Below the pieces are notes generated by a model that saw nothing but the letters and a program-made list of their open reading frames with translations, had not been told where the DNA came from and did no database searches. From contig DAISIL010000020.1 of NCBI GenBank assembly GCA_036822015.1, forward strand, positions 1 to 48,768: a DNA stretch of 48,768 nt, given 5' to 3'. Position numbers and translations under genes: made by a program. This stretch comes from DAISIL01 sp036822015. GTDB taxonomy: Bacteria; Bacteroidota; Bacteroidia; Cytophagales; Bernardetiaceae. This document shows, one piece after another, positions 9,062-17,044 of the stretch (positions are counted from its first letter, which is position 1; each line of letters opens with the position of its first letter).

Positions 9062-9660
9062 TGAAAATTTTCTTGTACGATACCGTTTTTGAGTTTCTCG
9101 ATTATCCCAGGCGAGCCAAAGGCACGCTCACACAGGCGATTGAGCGCGTAGCCGACGTATGGGATACCTTCGAGCGTACCCGTATGGGGGGCATGAAAGA
9201 GATCAAATCTGTGGTCTTTGTGCATCCAACCCCACAAGTGATCTTTGATGGCTTTCGGGCGCATTTTGTGGAGGTGCCGGCAGCGGGAGGGGTTGTCCAA
9301 AAAGACGATCACTTTTTGCTGATGCGTCGCAACGGGCATTGGGACTTGCCCAAGGGCAAGATCGACCCAGGCGAAAGCCAATCCGAGGCAGCCCTTCGAG
9401 AGGTGCAGGAGGAGTGCGGTGTACGCGCACATATTGTTCATCTGCTCACCCAAAGCTGGCATATCTATCAGGCGGGTGGGCAGCTGATGCTCAAACCCAC
9501 GACCTGGTATTTGATGCAATGCCTCGACGATAGCCAGATGGCTCCCCAGGGCGATGAGGGCATCACCGAACTCCGTTGGGCCACCCATACCGAAGCCCGA
9601 CACCTGCTCCGTAGTTCGTTTGCGTCTTTGCAAGAGGTCTTTGCCCAGGTGGTGCCGTGA
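9061..9660 (+). CDS. Nudix hydrolase
   Basis: This 199-residue protein has a complete Nudix box at residues 99-121: G99, E105, then REVQEECGV at 113-121, matching GX5EX7REUXEEXGU. These residues bind the metal and hydrolyse a nucleoside diphosphate linked to another moiety. The roughly 70 residues before the Nudix fold form an extra N-terminal segment, seen in some Bacteroidota Nudix proteins. The substrate is not predictable. It lies between the polyprenyl synthase and the flippase genes, overlapping the first by one base and the second by four. Confidence 0.88.
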   Translation: MKIFLYDTVFEFLDYPRRAKGTLTQAIERVADVWDTFERTRMGGMKEIKSVVFVHPTPQVIFDGFRAHFVEVPAAGGVVQKDDHFLLMRRNGHWDLPKGKIDPGESQSEAALREVQEECGVRAHIVHLLTQSWHIYQAGGQLMLKPTTWYLMQCLDDSQMAPQGDEGITELRWATHTEARHLLRSSFASLQEVFAQVVP

Positions 9661-11144
9661 GCCTCCTCAAAAAACTAGCCTCCCAAACCGCCTATTACGG
9701 CTTGAGCAGTGTCGTGGGACGGCTGCTCAATTACCTTTTGGTACCTTTCCATACGGGCGTATTCTCGACCGAAGCCTACGGTATCGTCTCGGATTTTTAT
9801 GCCCATGCGGCGCTGCTCCAGATTTTGTTCGTCTATGGCATGGAGACGACCTTTTTTCAGTTTGTGGCCCACAAAAAGCAAGACCTACGGGAGACGTTTT
9901 CGCTGATCTTGACGCGGCTCATCGTCAGTTCGGGGATATTTTTTGTGATCTTATGGTATGCCGCCGACGGGATCTCTGCCTGGATGGGCTATCCGGAAAA
10001 GGGGATGTTTGTGCGTTGGTTTGGCTGCATCTTGGTTTTTGATACCCTGGCCATGCTTCCCTTTGCGCGTTTACGCCTGGAGGGCAAGGCGCGTCGTTTC
10101 GCGTTCTTGAAGCTGGGTCAAATCTTGCTGACGGTCTTGCTCAACATCGGTTTTTTGTATCTCTTACCGAAGGCGATCACGAGCGAGCGTTGGGCTTTTT
10201 TGTCGCCCCTGTATGTGGCGGACTTGGGCTTGGGGTATGTCTTTTTGTCGAACTTGATCGCCAATGGGCTGCTGCTGGTCTGGCTGTTGCCTCACTTTCG
10301 GGGGTTTTATTGGCGATGGAGTTGGGCGAAGTTTTCGCCGATGTGGCGCTACGCTTATCCGCTGATCTTCACGGGTATCGCCTATACGATCAACGAGGTA
10401 GCCGACCGTAGCCTCCTCAAATACCTGCTGCCGGAGGGCTTTTATGCCGGCTTGAGTACCCTGGATGCTGTTGGGGTGTATTCGGGTTGTTACAAGCTGT
10501 CCATTTTTATTACGCTGGCTGTGCAGGCGTTCAAGTATGCGGCGGAGCCGTTCTTTTTTGCGCAGGCGGCCGAGCGGGATTCTCCCCAGACCTTTGCTCG
10601 GCTGATGCGCTACTTCGTGATCGCCTGTGCGGGCATGATCGTGCTGGTGAGTGCGGAGTTAAGGCTTTTGCAGGTGGTGTTTTTGCGGCAGCCGGCTTAT
10701 GCCCAGGGCTTGGTGGTGGTTCCTTTTTTGTTGTTTGCCAATACTTTTTTGGGGATGTACTACAACCTCTCGGTGTGGTTTAAGGTAACCGATCGGACGT
10801 ACTACGGTACCTGGATTAGCTTGATAGGCATGGGCGTTACGCTGCTCCTCAACGTATTACTGATTCCTCACCTGGGCTACCTGGGGAGTGCCATTGCTAC
10901 CTTTGCTTGTTATTTGACGATGGCTTTGGTGTGTTATCTATGGGGACAGCGTTTTTATCCGATTCCGTATCCGGTGGGGGCCGTGATGGGTTATTTGGGG
11001 CTGGCGGCGGTGCTGTCGGCGGTGGCTTTTGGGGTAGCCTTTGCACAGTTTTGGGTAGATCAGGTGTTTCGTTTGGGTATTCTGGGGATTTTTGTGGGGG
11101 TGGTTTGGCAAGGGGAGAAAAAGCGAGCCATTCCGGATACTTAA
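9657..11144 (+). CDS. Polysaccharide/O-antigen flippase-like membrane protein (MATE/MOP superfamily)
   Basis: This 495-residue integral membrane protein has many hydrophobic helices (I count about 12-14). The N-terminus (SQTAYYGLSSVVGRLLNYLLVPFHTGVFSTEAYG) is typical of Wzx-like lipid-linked oligosaccharide flippases. It probably moves undecaprenyl-linked sugar units across the inner membrane. The start is a GTG at 9657, overlapping the Nudix stop by four bases (GTGA); the first in-frame ATG is far inside. The wbp-type sugar genes some 3 kb downstream are possible partners, although citrate synthase and other genes lie between. Confidence 0.87.
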   Translation: MSLLKKLASQTAYYGLSSVVGRLLNYLLVPFHTGVFSTEAYGIVSDFYAHAALLQILFVYGMETTFFQFVAHKKQDLRETFSLILTRLIVSSGIFFVILWYAADGISAWMGYPEKGMFVRWFGCILVFDTLAMLPFARLRLEGKARRFAFLKLGQILLTVLLNIGFLYLLPKAITSERWAFLSPLYVADLGLGYVFLSNLIANGLLLVWLLPHFRGFYWRWSWAKFSPMWRYAYPLIFTGIAYTINEVADRSLLKYLLPEGFYAGLSTLDAVGVYSGCYKLSIFITLAVQAFKYAAEPFFFAQAAERDSPQTFARLMRYFVIACAGMIVLVSAELRLLQVVFLRQPAYAQGLVVVPFLLFANTFLGMYYNLSVWFKVTDRTYYGTWISLIGMGVTLLLNVLLIPHLGYLGSAIATFACYLTMALVCYLWGQRFYPIPYPVGAVMGYLGLAAVLSAVAFGVAFAQFWVDQVFRLGILGIFVGVVWQGEKKRAIPDT

Positions 11145-11178
11145 TTCTTAGCAAATTTTCGCTAGAAGTCTAACAATA

Positions 11179-11210
11179 TTGGGGAAAATCAGATTTTTAT
11201 AGTAAATTTC
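11179..11210 (+). promoter_or_regulatory. Putative Bacteroidota sigma-A-type promoter for gltA
   Basis: TTG at 11179-11181, a spacer of 21 bases, then TAAATTTC at 11203-11210. This matches the Bacteroidota consensus TTG-N19-21-TAnnTTTG except for the last base. It lies about 67 bases before the gltA ATG, in the only sizeable gap in this part of the strand. Confidence 0.4.
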
Positions 11211-11277
11211 GTTTCCGTTATACGTTCATTCAGACGGCTCATTTTTTATTTTAACGCAACTTAAATCACCTATACCC

Positions 11278-12570
11278 ATGTCCGATCAATTGACTGCCGA
11301 ATTGCACTACAAAGGAAAAACGTATGAACTACCCGTAGTCGTTGGCACAGAGCAAGAAGAAGCCATTGATATTAGCAAACTCCGCGATCAAAGCGGACTG
11401 ATTACCCTCGATCCTGGCTACAAAAACACAGGGGCTACCACCAGCGAGATCACGTTCCTGGACGGCGAAAAAGGGATTCTCAACTACAGGGGATATTCGA
11501 TTGAAGAACTCACCGAAAAATCCAACTTTTTGGAGATCTCTTATTTGCTTATCTACGGTAAGTTGCCCACCGAGACGGAACTGCTCAACTTCAACAACGC
11601 CGTTACCGAACACACGCTCATCCACGAGGATATGCGGAAGATATTCGAGGCTTTTCCTGCGGCGGCTCATCCGATGGGCATTCTGGCTACGATGGTTTCG
11701 GCCCTGACGGCTTTTTATCCCAACTCCTTAGACCCTTATCGTCCGGCCGAAGAAGTCGAACTGACGATCATCCGTCTGCTGGCCAAAGTACCTACGATTG
11801 CTGCCTGGGCCTACAAAAACGAAATGGGGCATCCCTACATGTACCCCGACAACAGCAAGGACTACGTGGCGCGTTTCCTCAAAATGATGTTTGGCTTGCC
11901 CACCGACGAGTACGAGGTAGATCCGGTACAGGTCGCCGCCCTCGATAAGCTCCTCATCTTGCACGCCGACCATGAGCAAAACTGCTCTACCTCTACGATT
12001 CGTATCGTTGGATCAGCTTTGGCTAACCTCTACTCTGGCGTAGCCTCTGCCATCAGTGCTTTGGGTGGTCCCCTACACGGAGGTGCCAACCAGGCAGTCC
12101 TCAACATGCTCGAGCGCATCCAAGCCGAAGGCGGAAATGTCCGTAACTTCCTTGACAAAGCCAAAGACAAAAACTCGGACGTGCGCCTGATGGGCTTTGG
12201 ACACCGCGTCTATAAAAACTTTGACCCGCGTGCCAATATCATCAAAAAGTACTGCGACGAAGTCCTGGATAAGATGGGTAAAAGCGATCAACTCCTCGAT
12301 ATTGCCCGCGAGCTAGAGCAAGCCGCTCTCAGCGAAGACTACTTCATTGAGCGCAAACTCTACCCCAACGTCGATTTTTATTCCGGTATCATCTACCGCG
12401 CCCTGGGCATCCCGACCGATATGTTTACGGTCATGTTTGCCCTCGGACGTATGCCCGGCTGGATCGCCCAATGGAAGGAAATGAAAGAAAGCAAGCAGCC
12501 CATCGGACGACCCCGACAAATCTACACCGGAGCTACGCTGCGTAGCTATACGCCTATTGAGCAGCGATAG
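11278..12570 (+). CDS. gltA: Citrate synthase
   Basis: This 430-residue type II citrate synthase catalyses acetyl-CoA plus oxaloacetate to citrate, the entry step of the TCA cycle. Active-site regions are clear: the HADHEQNCSTSTIR segment, GGPLHGGAN with its catalytic histidine, and GFGHRVYKNFDPRA carrying another histidine and the region of the catalytic aspartate. The C-terminal FYSGIIYRALGIPTDMFT and arginine-containing RPRQIYTG motifs are present, and length fits the bacterial hexameric type. It is a single-gene unit, with its own upstream promoter-like element and a strong terminator after it. Confidence 0.97.
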   Translation: MSDQLTAELHYKGKTYELPVVVGTEQEEAIDISKLRDQSGLITLDPGYKNTGATTSEITFLDGEKGILNYRGYSIEELTEKSNFLEISYLLIYGKLPTETELLNFNNAVTEHTLIHEDMRKIFEAFPAAAHPMGILATMVSALTAFYPNSLDPYRPAEEVELTIIRLLAKVPTIAAWAYKNEMGHPYMYPDNSKDYVARFLKMMFGLPTDEYEVDPVQVAALDKLLILHADHEQNCSTSTIRIVGSALANLYSGVASAISALGGPLHGGANQAVLNMLERIQAEGGNVRNFLDKAKDKNSDVRLMGFGHRVYKNFDPRANIIKKYCDEVLDKMGKSDQLLDIARELEQAALSEDYFIERKLYPNVDFYSGIIYRALGIPTDMFTVMFALGRMPGWIAQWKEMKESKQPIGRPRQIYTGATLRSYTPIEQR

Positions 12571-12598
12571 GCATAAGGAGAAGACGCGCTAAATTATC

Positions 12599-12640
12599 AC
12601 CCTGGCAGAGTTCTTATCCGGACTACTGCCAGGGTTTTTG
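12599..12640 (+). terminator. Rho-independent terminator after gltA
   Basis: A perfect 10-base stem, ACCCTGGCAG (12599-12608) with CTGCCAGGGT (12626-12635), encloses a 17-base loop and is followed by a T run (12636-12639). It sits 28 bases after the gltA stop and just beyond the end of the convergent esterase gene. Confidence 0.8.
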
Positions 12641-12644
12641 CGTT

Positions 12645-13427
12645 TTATTCGTTAAAGAAAAGCCAGGTCAGGGCGTGCGGAAACTCCAGTCCCCAGTAGT
12701 GTTCCTGGTGCTTGCCCTCCGAATTGACGGACATCTTGACGCGCAGGAGAGATTCATCGGGTAGCTGTTGCTTGATCGAGAAGGCAAAGCGTTCGATGTT
12801 CGGGATCAGGCGCAGGCTCTCATCTCCTCCACCGTAGAGATAAATGCGCATGGGTTCTTGGGGGATAAAATCGCGGGCTTGCTGAAAAATCTCGTGCGAA
12901 ATCCAGAGGGAGGGCGAAAAAATCATAAACTTACTAAAAACATCGGGCAGATGCAGGGCCGCATAAGCGGTAATCAATCCTCCCATTGAGCTGCCACCCA
13001 TGCCTGTACTGCGTCGGTCGGGGAAGGTACGGTAGCGTTTGTCGATGTGGGGTTTGAGTTCGTCGAGGATAAACTGGAGATACTTTCGCCCTTCTCCATG
13101 TCCAAACTTGGGGTGATCGAAGGGGTTAAACTCGTTGATGCGTCGGCTTTCGGCGTGGTCGATGGCCACAACAATGACCCCGTCTTTTTGGCTTCTGCCG
13201 AGGCGTTCGAGGTGTTTATCCACGCCCCAGGTGCCATAGGGGGCATCTTCTTCGTAGAGGTTTTGTCCGTCCTGGAGGTACAAGACGGGGTAGCGTCGGT
13301 CGGTGTTGTGGTCGTAGTCGTGGGGTAAGATCACGGCGATACGTCGGGTTTTACCTAAGGCTGGAATTTTGTATCGTTCTGAAATTAACTCGATACGAGG
13401 GGTATAACTAAGCGGTTCTTGATCCAT
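12645..13427 (-). CDS. Alpha/beta-hydrolase, putative esterase (enterochelin esterase-like family)
   Basis: About 260 residues from ATG 13427. An upstream in-frame start at 13508 would add 27 residues without homology character and would run through the -7 promoter element, so I prefer 13427. The nucleophile elbow is GSSMGG, within RRSTGMGGSSMGGLITAYAAL. FSPSLW follows, and the likely catalytic histidine lies in GKHQEHYW near the C-terminus. The early strand RRIAVILPHDYD...YPVLYLQDGQNLYE is typical of the putative-esterase (Esterase D-like) family. No signal peptide is visible, so it is probably cytoplasmic. Substrate unknown. It is divergent from the OmpA-type lipoprotein gene. Confidence 0.85.
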   Translation of the reverse strand: MDQEPLSYTPRIELISERYKIPALGKTRRIAVILPHDYDHNTDRRYPVLYLQDGQNLYEEDAPYGTWGVDKHLERLGRSQKDGVIVVAIDHAESRRINEFNPFDHPKFGHGEGRKYLQFILDELKPHIDKRYRTFPDRRSTGMGGSSMGGLITAYAALHLPDVFSKFMIFSPSLWISHEIFQQARDFIPQEPMRIYLYGGGDESLRLIPNIERFAFSIKQQLPDESLLRVKMSVNSEGKHQEHYWGLEFPHALTWLFFNE

Positions 13428-13455
13428 CGGGGATGTAAAAGATAACTTTTGCGAA

Positions 13456-13463
13456 CAAATATA
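13456..13463 (-). promoter_or_regulatory. Putative -7 element TATATTTG for the esterase gene
   Basis: The minus strand reads TATATTTG, an exact TAnnTTTG, 28 bases before ATG 13427. I found no TTG at the correct -33 distance. Confidence 0.4.
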
Positions 13464-13486
13464 CGGACTAGAACAGGATTTGTGCC

Positions 13487-13494
13487 TATCTTTG
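13487..13494 (+). promoter_or_regulatory. Putative -7 element TATCTTTG for the OmpA-family gene
   Basis: TATCTTTG is an exact TAnnTTTG, 28 bases before the ATG at 13523. No clear -33 TTG is seen. With the opposing element at 13456-13463 it would form a compact divergent promoter region. Confidence 0.4.
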
Positions 13495-13522
13495 AGCGGC
13501 ATTACCAATCAATGTTTTTTTT

Positions 13523-14359
13523 ATGAGATGGATATGGGCAGTGGTAGTCATGGGTTTGCTTTCGGGCTGTGTGGTCATTAAGAGCAAAAAAAAATATGAA
13601 GCCGAGGTCGCCCAGCGCAACCAACTTACCCGAGATTTACGTGCCTGTGAGGCACAAGTAGTCCTGCTCCGAGAGGATACGGCGCGTATCGGGGCACAGT
13701 TGCGCAACCTACAAAAACAATACGCCGACCTACAAAAACAAAGCAGCCTCACGAGTGAGCAACTCTCGGAGCAGCTCCGCCAAAAAGCCGCCGCCCTCAA
13801 CGATAAAGATATGCTCCTGCAAGAGCGCGAAGCACGCCTACAAGAACTCCAAACCATCATTGAGAACCAACGCAAAGCCTCCCAGGAACTCCTCTCCAAG
13901 CTCCAAAATGTCCTCAAAGGCTTTGCCGACGACGAACTCTCCTTAGAGATCAAGAACGGAAAAGTGTATGTCTCCATGTCCGATAAGCTGCTTTTCCTTT
14001 CGGGGAGTGCCGAGGTGGACAAAAAAGGCAAAGAAGCCCTCCAAAAACTCGCCGAAGAACTCAACCGCAACCCCGAGATCGAAATCATGGTAGAAGGCCA
14101 CACCGATAGCGTCCCGATTCGTACCAAACGCTTTGCCGACAACTGGGACCTGAGCGTCGTTCGGGCAACCTCCATCGTGCGCCTGCTCACGGAGAGCTAC
14201 CAGGTAGCCCCCGAGCGGCTCCTACCCGCTGGAAGGGGGGAGTTTTTTCCCATAGCAGATAACAAAGATACCCAGGGACGCGCCCTCAACCGCCGTACTG
14301 AAATTGTCCTTTCGCCCAAACTCGATGATCTTTATTCGTTTTTGGAGGCAAAAGAATAA
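13523..14359 (+). CDS. OmpA-family peptidoglycan-binding lipoprotein
   Basis: This 278-residue protein has a lipoprotein signal: MRWIWAVVVMGLLSGC, with lipobox LSGC and C16 as the lipidated residue. Residues about 25-130 form a long heptad-like coiled coil rich in Gln, Leu, Glu and Lys. The C-terminal OmpA/MotB domain (about 140-270) contains the family landmarks VEGHTDSVPI and a closing GRALNRRTEIVLSP, where the Asp and Arg bind the diaminopimelate of peptidoglycan. It probably anchors the outer or inner membrane to the cell wall. The sugar-amidotransferase gene follows 39 bases later but carries its own -7 element. Confidence 0.92.
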   Translation: MRWIWAVVVMGLLSGCVVIKSKKKYEAEVAQRNQLTRDLRACEAQVVLLREDTARIGAQLRNLQKQYADLQKQSSLTSEQLSEQLRQKAAALNDKDMLLQEREARLQELQTIIENQRKASQELLSKLQNVLKGFADDELSLEIKNGKVYVSMSDKLLFLSGSAEVDKKGKEALQKLAEELNRNPEIEIMVEGHTDSVPIRTKRFADNWDLSVVRATSIVRLLTESYQVAPERLLPAGRGEFFPIADNKDTQGRALNRRTEIVLSPKLDDLYSFLEAKE

Positions 14360-14375
14360 AAGAATTGTAGTTTTG
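14342..14375 (+). promoter_or_regulatory. Putative promoter for the wbp-type cassette
   Basis: TAGTTTTG at 14368-14375 is an exact TAnnTTTG, 23 bases before the ATG at 14399. A TTG at 14342-14344 lies 23 bases upstream of it, slightly longer than the usual 19-21. The -33 part falls inside the end of the OmpA-family gene. Confidence 0.42.
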
Positions 14376-14398
14376 CCGTACAATACCCAGCATCAAGC

Positions 14399-15532
14399 AT
14401 GACCCAAAGAGCCTACCAGCGTTGCACGCGCTGTATCATGGATACGACAGACCCCAAAATTGTCTTTGACGAAAAAGGCGTTTGTAACCATTGCCACCGC
14501 TACGATAATCTTTTGGCATCCCGTGTGTTTCGGGGTGAAGAAGCCGAGGCTAAACTCCAGGAGATCGTCAAGCAAATCAAGGGCAGCCGCACCAAAGAAG
14601 GATACGACTGTTTGATTGGCGTTAGTGGTGGCGTAGATAGCACGTATGTCGCTTACCTAACGAAGAAAAAACTCGGGCTTAACCCCCTGGCTGTCCACTT
14701 CGATAACGGCTGGAACTCCGAACTCGCCGTGGGTAACATCGAACGCACCATCCAGCGGATGGGCATTGACTTGCTCACCCATGTCATTGATTGGGAGGAG
14801 TTTAAGCACCTTCAGTTGAGCTTTCTCAAGTCCTCCACCCCCGACGGAGAAGTACCCACCGATCATGCCATCAACGCTTTGCTGTTTAGGGAAGCCAACA
14901 AGCACGGCATCCGGTATATCATCAACGGGATGAACTTTGCCACCGAATCTATGGCCGTTGAAGATTGGGCTTATGGGCATTCAGATTGGCGGTATATCCG
15001 TTCGGTGCATCAGCGGTTTGAGAATACCCCCCTCAAGGACTATCCCCATTACACCTTCTTAGACCTCTTTTATTGGACGTTCATCAAGCGCATTCGTGTC
15101 ATTTCGATCCTCAATTATATCGACTACAACAAGGACGAAGTCAAGCGACTGATCCAGGATGAACTGGGTTGGATCGACTACGGCGGCAAGCACTACGAAT
15201 CGGTCTATACCCGCTTTTATCAAGGATATGTCTTGCCCCAAAAGTTCAACATTGATAAGCGCATCGGGCATCTCTCCGATCTGATCCGATCGGGGCAAGT
15301 CAGCCGAGAGGAGGCCCTCCAAAAGCTCGAACACCCCGACTACAACAACGAACTGATGGAGTCGGATAAGGAGTTTGTCCAAAAAAAGTTTGGGCTTACG
15401 CCCGAAGCCTTTGCCCAGATCATGGATGAACCCCCAAAAAATCACATGGACTACCCCAACAACAAAACCCGTGTCATGCAAATCAAGGACATCGTCAATC
15501 GCTTACGCAAAGCCGGACTGTACACCAAATGA
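14399..15532 (+). CDS. wbpG: N-acetyl sugar amidotransferase (WbpG/PseA family)
   Basis: This 377-residue member of the PP-loop ATPase superfamily converts a sugar carboxylate or related group to an amide or amidine on nucleotide sugars for surface glycans. A four-cysteine N-terminal cluster (C9, C12, C29, C32) is typical. The PP-loop is SGGVDS at 76-81, within YDCLIGVSGGVDSTYVAYL. HFDNGWNSELA and INGMNFATES are further family features. WbpG-type enzymes usually receive ammonia from HisH/HisF-like partners; neither gene is next to it here. The following genes match WbpB, WbpD and WbpE, which supports the WbpG rather than the PseA reading. Family is firm; exact substrate is inferred. Confidence 0.87.
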   Translation: MTQRAYQRCTRCIMDTTDPKIVFDEKGVCNHCHRYDNLLASRVFRGEEAEAKLQEIVKQIKGSRTKEGYDCLIGVSGGVDSTYVAYLTKKKLGLNPLAVHFDNGWNSELAVGNIERTIQRMGIDLLTHVIDWEEFKHLQLSFLKSSTPDGEVPTDHAINALLFREANKHGIRYIINGMNFATESMAVEDWAYGHSDWRYIRSVHQRFENTPLKDYPHYTFLDLFYWTFIKRIRVISILNYIDYNKDEVKRLIQDELGWIDYGGKHYESVYTRFYQGYVLPQKFNIDKRIGHLSDLIRSGQVSREEALQKLEHPDYNNELMESDKEFVQKKFGLTPEAFAQIMDEPPKNHMDYPNNKTRVMQIKDIVNRLRKAGLYTK

Positions 15533-15568
15533 TGCCCCAATGTATCACCTTAATTTCTCTAAATCTCC

Positions 15569-16591
15569 ATGAAAACCATCTCGTTTGCCCTCATTGGTTG
15601 CGGTCGCATTGCCCAGCGGCACGCCCAGCACATCCACAAATACGGAAAACTGGTGGCCGTCTGTGATGTTGTCCAGGAACGCGCCGATGCCCTAGCCGAA
15701 ACGTATGGCGCAACGGCCTTCTACGATCATCAAGAGATGCTCCAAAGTACGGATGTCGATGTGGTCTCGATTTGTTCACCCAACGGACTTCACGCCCAAC
15801 ACAGCATCGCTGCCCTCAACGCAGGCTTTCACGTCCTGTGCGAAAAGCCCATGGCCATCAGTGTCTATGACTGCGGCGAGATGATAAAAGCCGCCGAACG
15901 CGCCAACCGCCGCCTCTTTGCCATCAAACAAAACCGATTCAACCCGCCCGTAGCTGCCGTCAAGGAAGCCATTGAGGCCGGACGCTTCGGCAAAATATTC
16001 AGTGTGCAGTTGAGCTGCTTCTGGAACCGAAACTTTGACTACTACAAAGACTCCTGGAAAGGTACGCAAGCCCTGGATGGCGGTACGCTCTACACCCAGT
16101 TTAGCCACTTTGTCGATTTGCTGTATTGGATCATCGGGGATGTCAAGCGCGTACAAGCCTTCAAAAACAACTACGCCCACCAGGGAATCATTGAGTTTGA
16201 GGATACGGGCGTGGTCATTGTTGAGTTCCACAACGGAGCCATCGGGACGATCAACTACACCGTCAATAGCTACGGCAAAAACATGGAAGGCTCCCTGACC
16301 ATCTTCGGCGAAAAAGGTACGGTCAAGATCGGTGGGCAATACCTCAACGAACTCGAGTACCAAAACATCGAAGGTTTTGTGTTTGAAAACCTCCCCGAAG
16401 GCAACACGGCCAACAACTACGGCCAGTATCAGGGGTCGATGTCCAACCACGGAGAGGTGTATCAAAACGTTGTCGCTGTCCTCAACGAGGGACAAATGAT
16501 TTCGACCAATGCCTTTGAAGGGCTCAAAACGGTAGAGATCATCGACAAGATTTACCGCTCGATGCAACAAAACGCCCTGCCTCATGCCTGA
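15569..16591 (+). CDS. wbpB: Gfo/Idh/MocA-family nucleotide-sugar 3-dehydrogenase (WbpB-like)
   Basis: This 340-residue NAD(P)-dependent oxidoreductase has its Rossmann motif as GCGRIAQRH at residues 10-18, then SICSPNGLHA and the family EKP motif (CEKPMAIS). The C-terminal alpha/beta domain carries GGTLYTQFSHFVDLLYW, where the histidine fits the usual catalytic position. WbpB oxidises UDP-GlcNAcA at C3 so that WbpE can add an amine there. Gene order wbpG-B-D-E, with the acetyltransferase overlapping its 3' end by eight bases, supports that assignment. Other Gfo/Idh substrates remain possible. Confidence 0.85.
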   Translation: MKTISFALIGCGRIAQRHAQHIHKYGKLVAVCDVVQERADALAETYGATAFYDHQEMLQSTDVDVVSICSPNGLHAQHSIAALNAGFHVLCEKPMAISVYDCGEMIKAAERANRRLFAIKQNRFNPPVAAVKEAIEAGRFGKIFSVQLSCFWNRNFDYYKDSWKGTQALDGGTLYTQFSHFVDLLYWIIGDVKRVQAFKNNYAHQGIIEFEDTGVVIVEFHNGAIGTINYTVNSYGKNMEGSLTIFGEKGTVKIGGQYLNELEYQNIEGFVFENLPEGNTANNYGQYQGSMSNHGEVYQNVVAVLNEGQMISTNAFEGLKTVEIIDKIYRSMQQNALPHA

Positions 16592-17042
16592 ACCGAAGTA
16601 TTTTGATGCCGCCATCCGGGCGGTGCAGTTTGGGGAGGGCGTGAAGGTCGTCCGGCCCGCTAATCTCTACGAGTGTACGATTGGTGATGGCTGTTTTGTG
16701 GGCCCTTTTGTGGAGATACAGAAAGGTGTTGTCATTGGGGCGCGTACCAAAATCCAATCACATAGCTTTGTTTGTGAACTCGTTACGATTGGTGCCGATT
16801 GCTTTATTGGACACGGGGTGATGTTCATCAACGATACCTTTGCCAAAGGCGGCCCTGCGGGAGGCGACCAGAGCCTCTGGAAGTCCACCACGATCGGCGA
16901 TCATGTTTCTATTGGCAGCAATGCCACCATCTTGCCCGTCCGTATCTGCGATCACGTCGTGATTGGTGCGGGGGCTGTTGTTACCAAAGATATTACGGAG
17001 CCGGGGGTCTATGTGGGCAACCCGGCCAAAAAATTATCCTAA
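16584..17042 (+). CDS. wbpD: Left-handed beta-helix N-acetyltransferase (WbpD-like)
   Basis: This 152-residue hexapeptide-repeat acyltransferase shows repeating I/V-G-x-x units over most of its length (CTIGDGCFVGPFVEI, VVIGARTKI, VTIGADCFIGH, TTIGDHVSIGSNATI, HVVIGAGAVV). A loop containing NDTFAKGGP carries features of the family active site. It ends YVGNPAKKL, as in WbpD and related O-acetyl/N-acetyl transferases. In the wbp pathway WbpD acetylates the 3-amino group of the UDP-sugar. It overlaps wbpB by eight bases and precedes wbpE by two. Confidence 0.87.
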   Translation: MPEPKYFDAAIRAVQFGEGVKVVRPANLYECTIGDGCFVGPFVEIQKGVVIGARTKIQSHSFVCELVTIGADCFIGHGVMFINDTFAKGGPAGGDQSLWKSTTIGDHVSIGSNATILPVRICDHVVIGAGAVVTKDITEPGVYVGNPAKKLS

Positions 17043-17044
17043 CC

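Noticed and set aside
13486..14190. Minus-strand open frame of 234 codons rich in Ser and Arg
   Set aside because: Antisense to the coiled coil and OmpA domain of the lipoprotein gene. Ser/Arg-rich composition is typical of a reversed Gln/Lys/Glu-rich gene.
15776..16615. Open frame of 279 codons on the minus strand
   Set aside because: Antisense to wbpB. It mirrors the GC-rich third positions of the real gene and shows no family features.
16799..17044. 82-codon N-terminal extension of the wbpE frame
   Set aside because: It overlaps wbpD in another frame and reads as low-complexity Cys/Arg sequence; ATG 17045 gives the canonical aminotransferase start.
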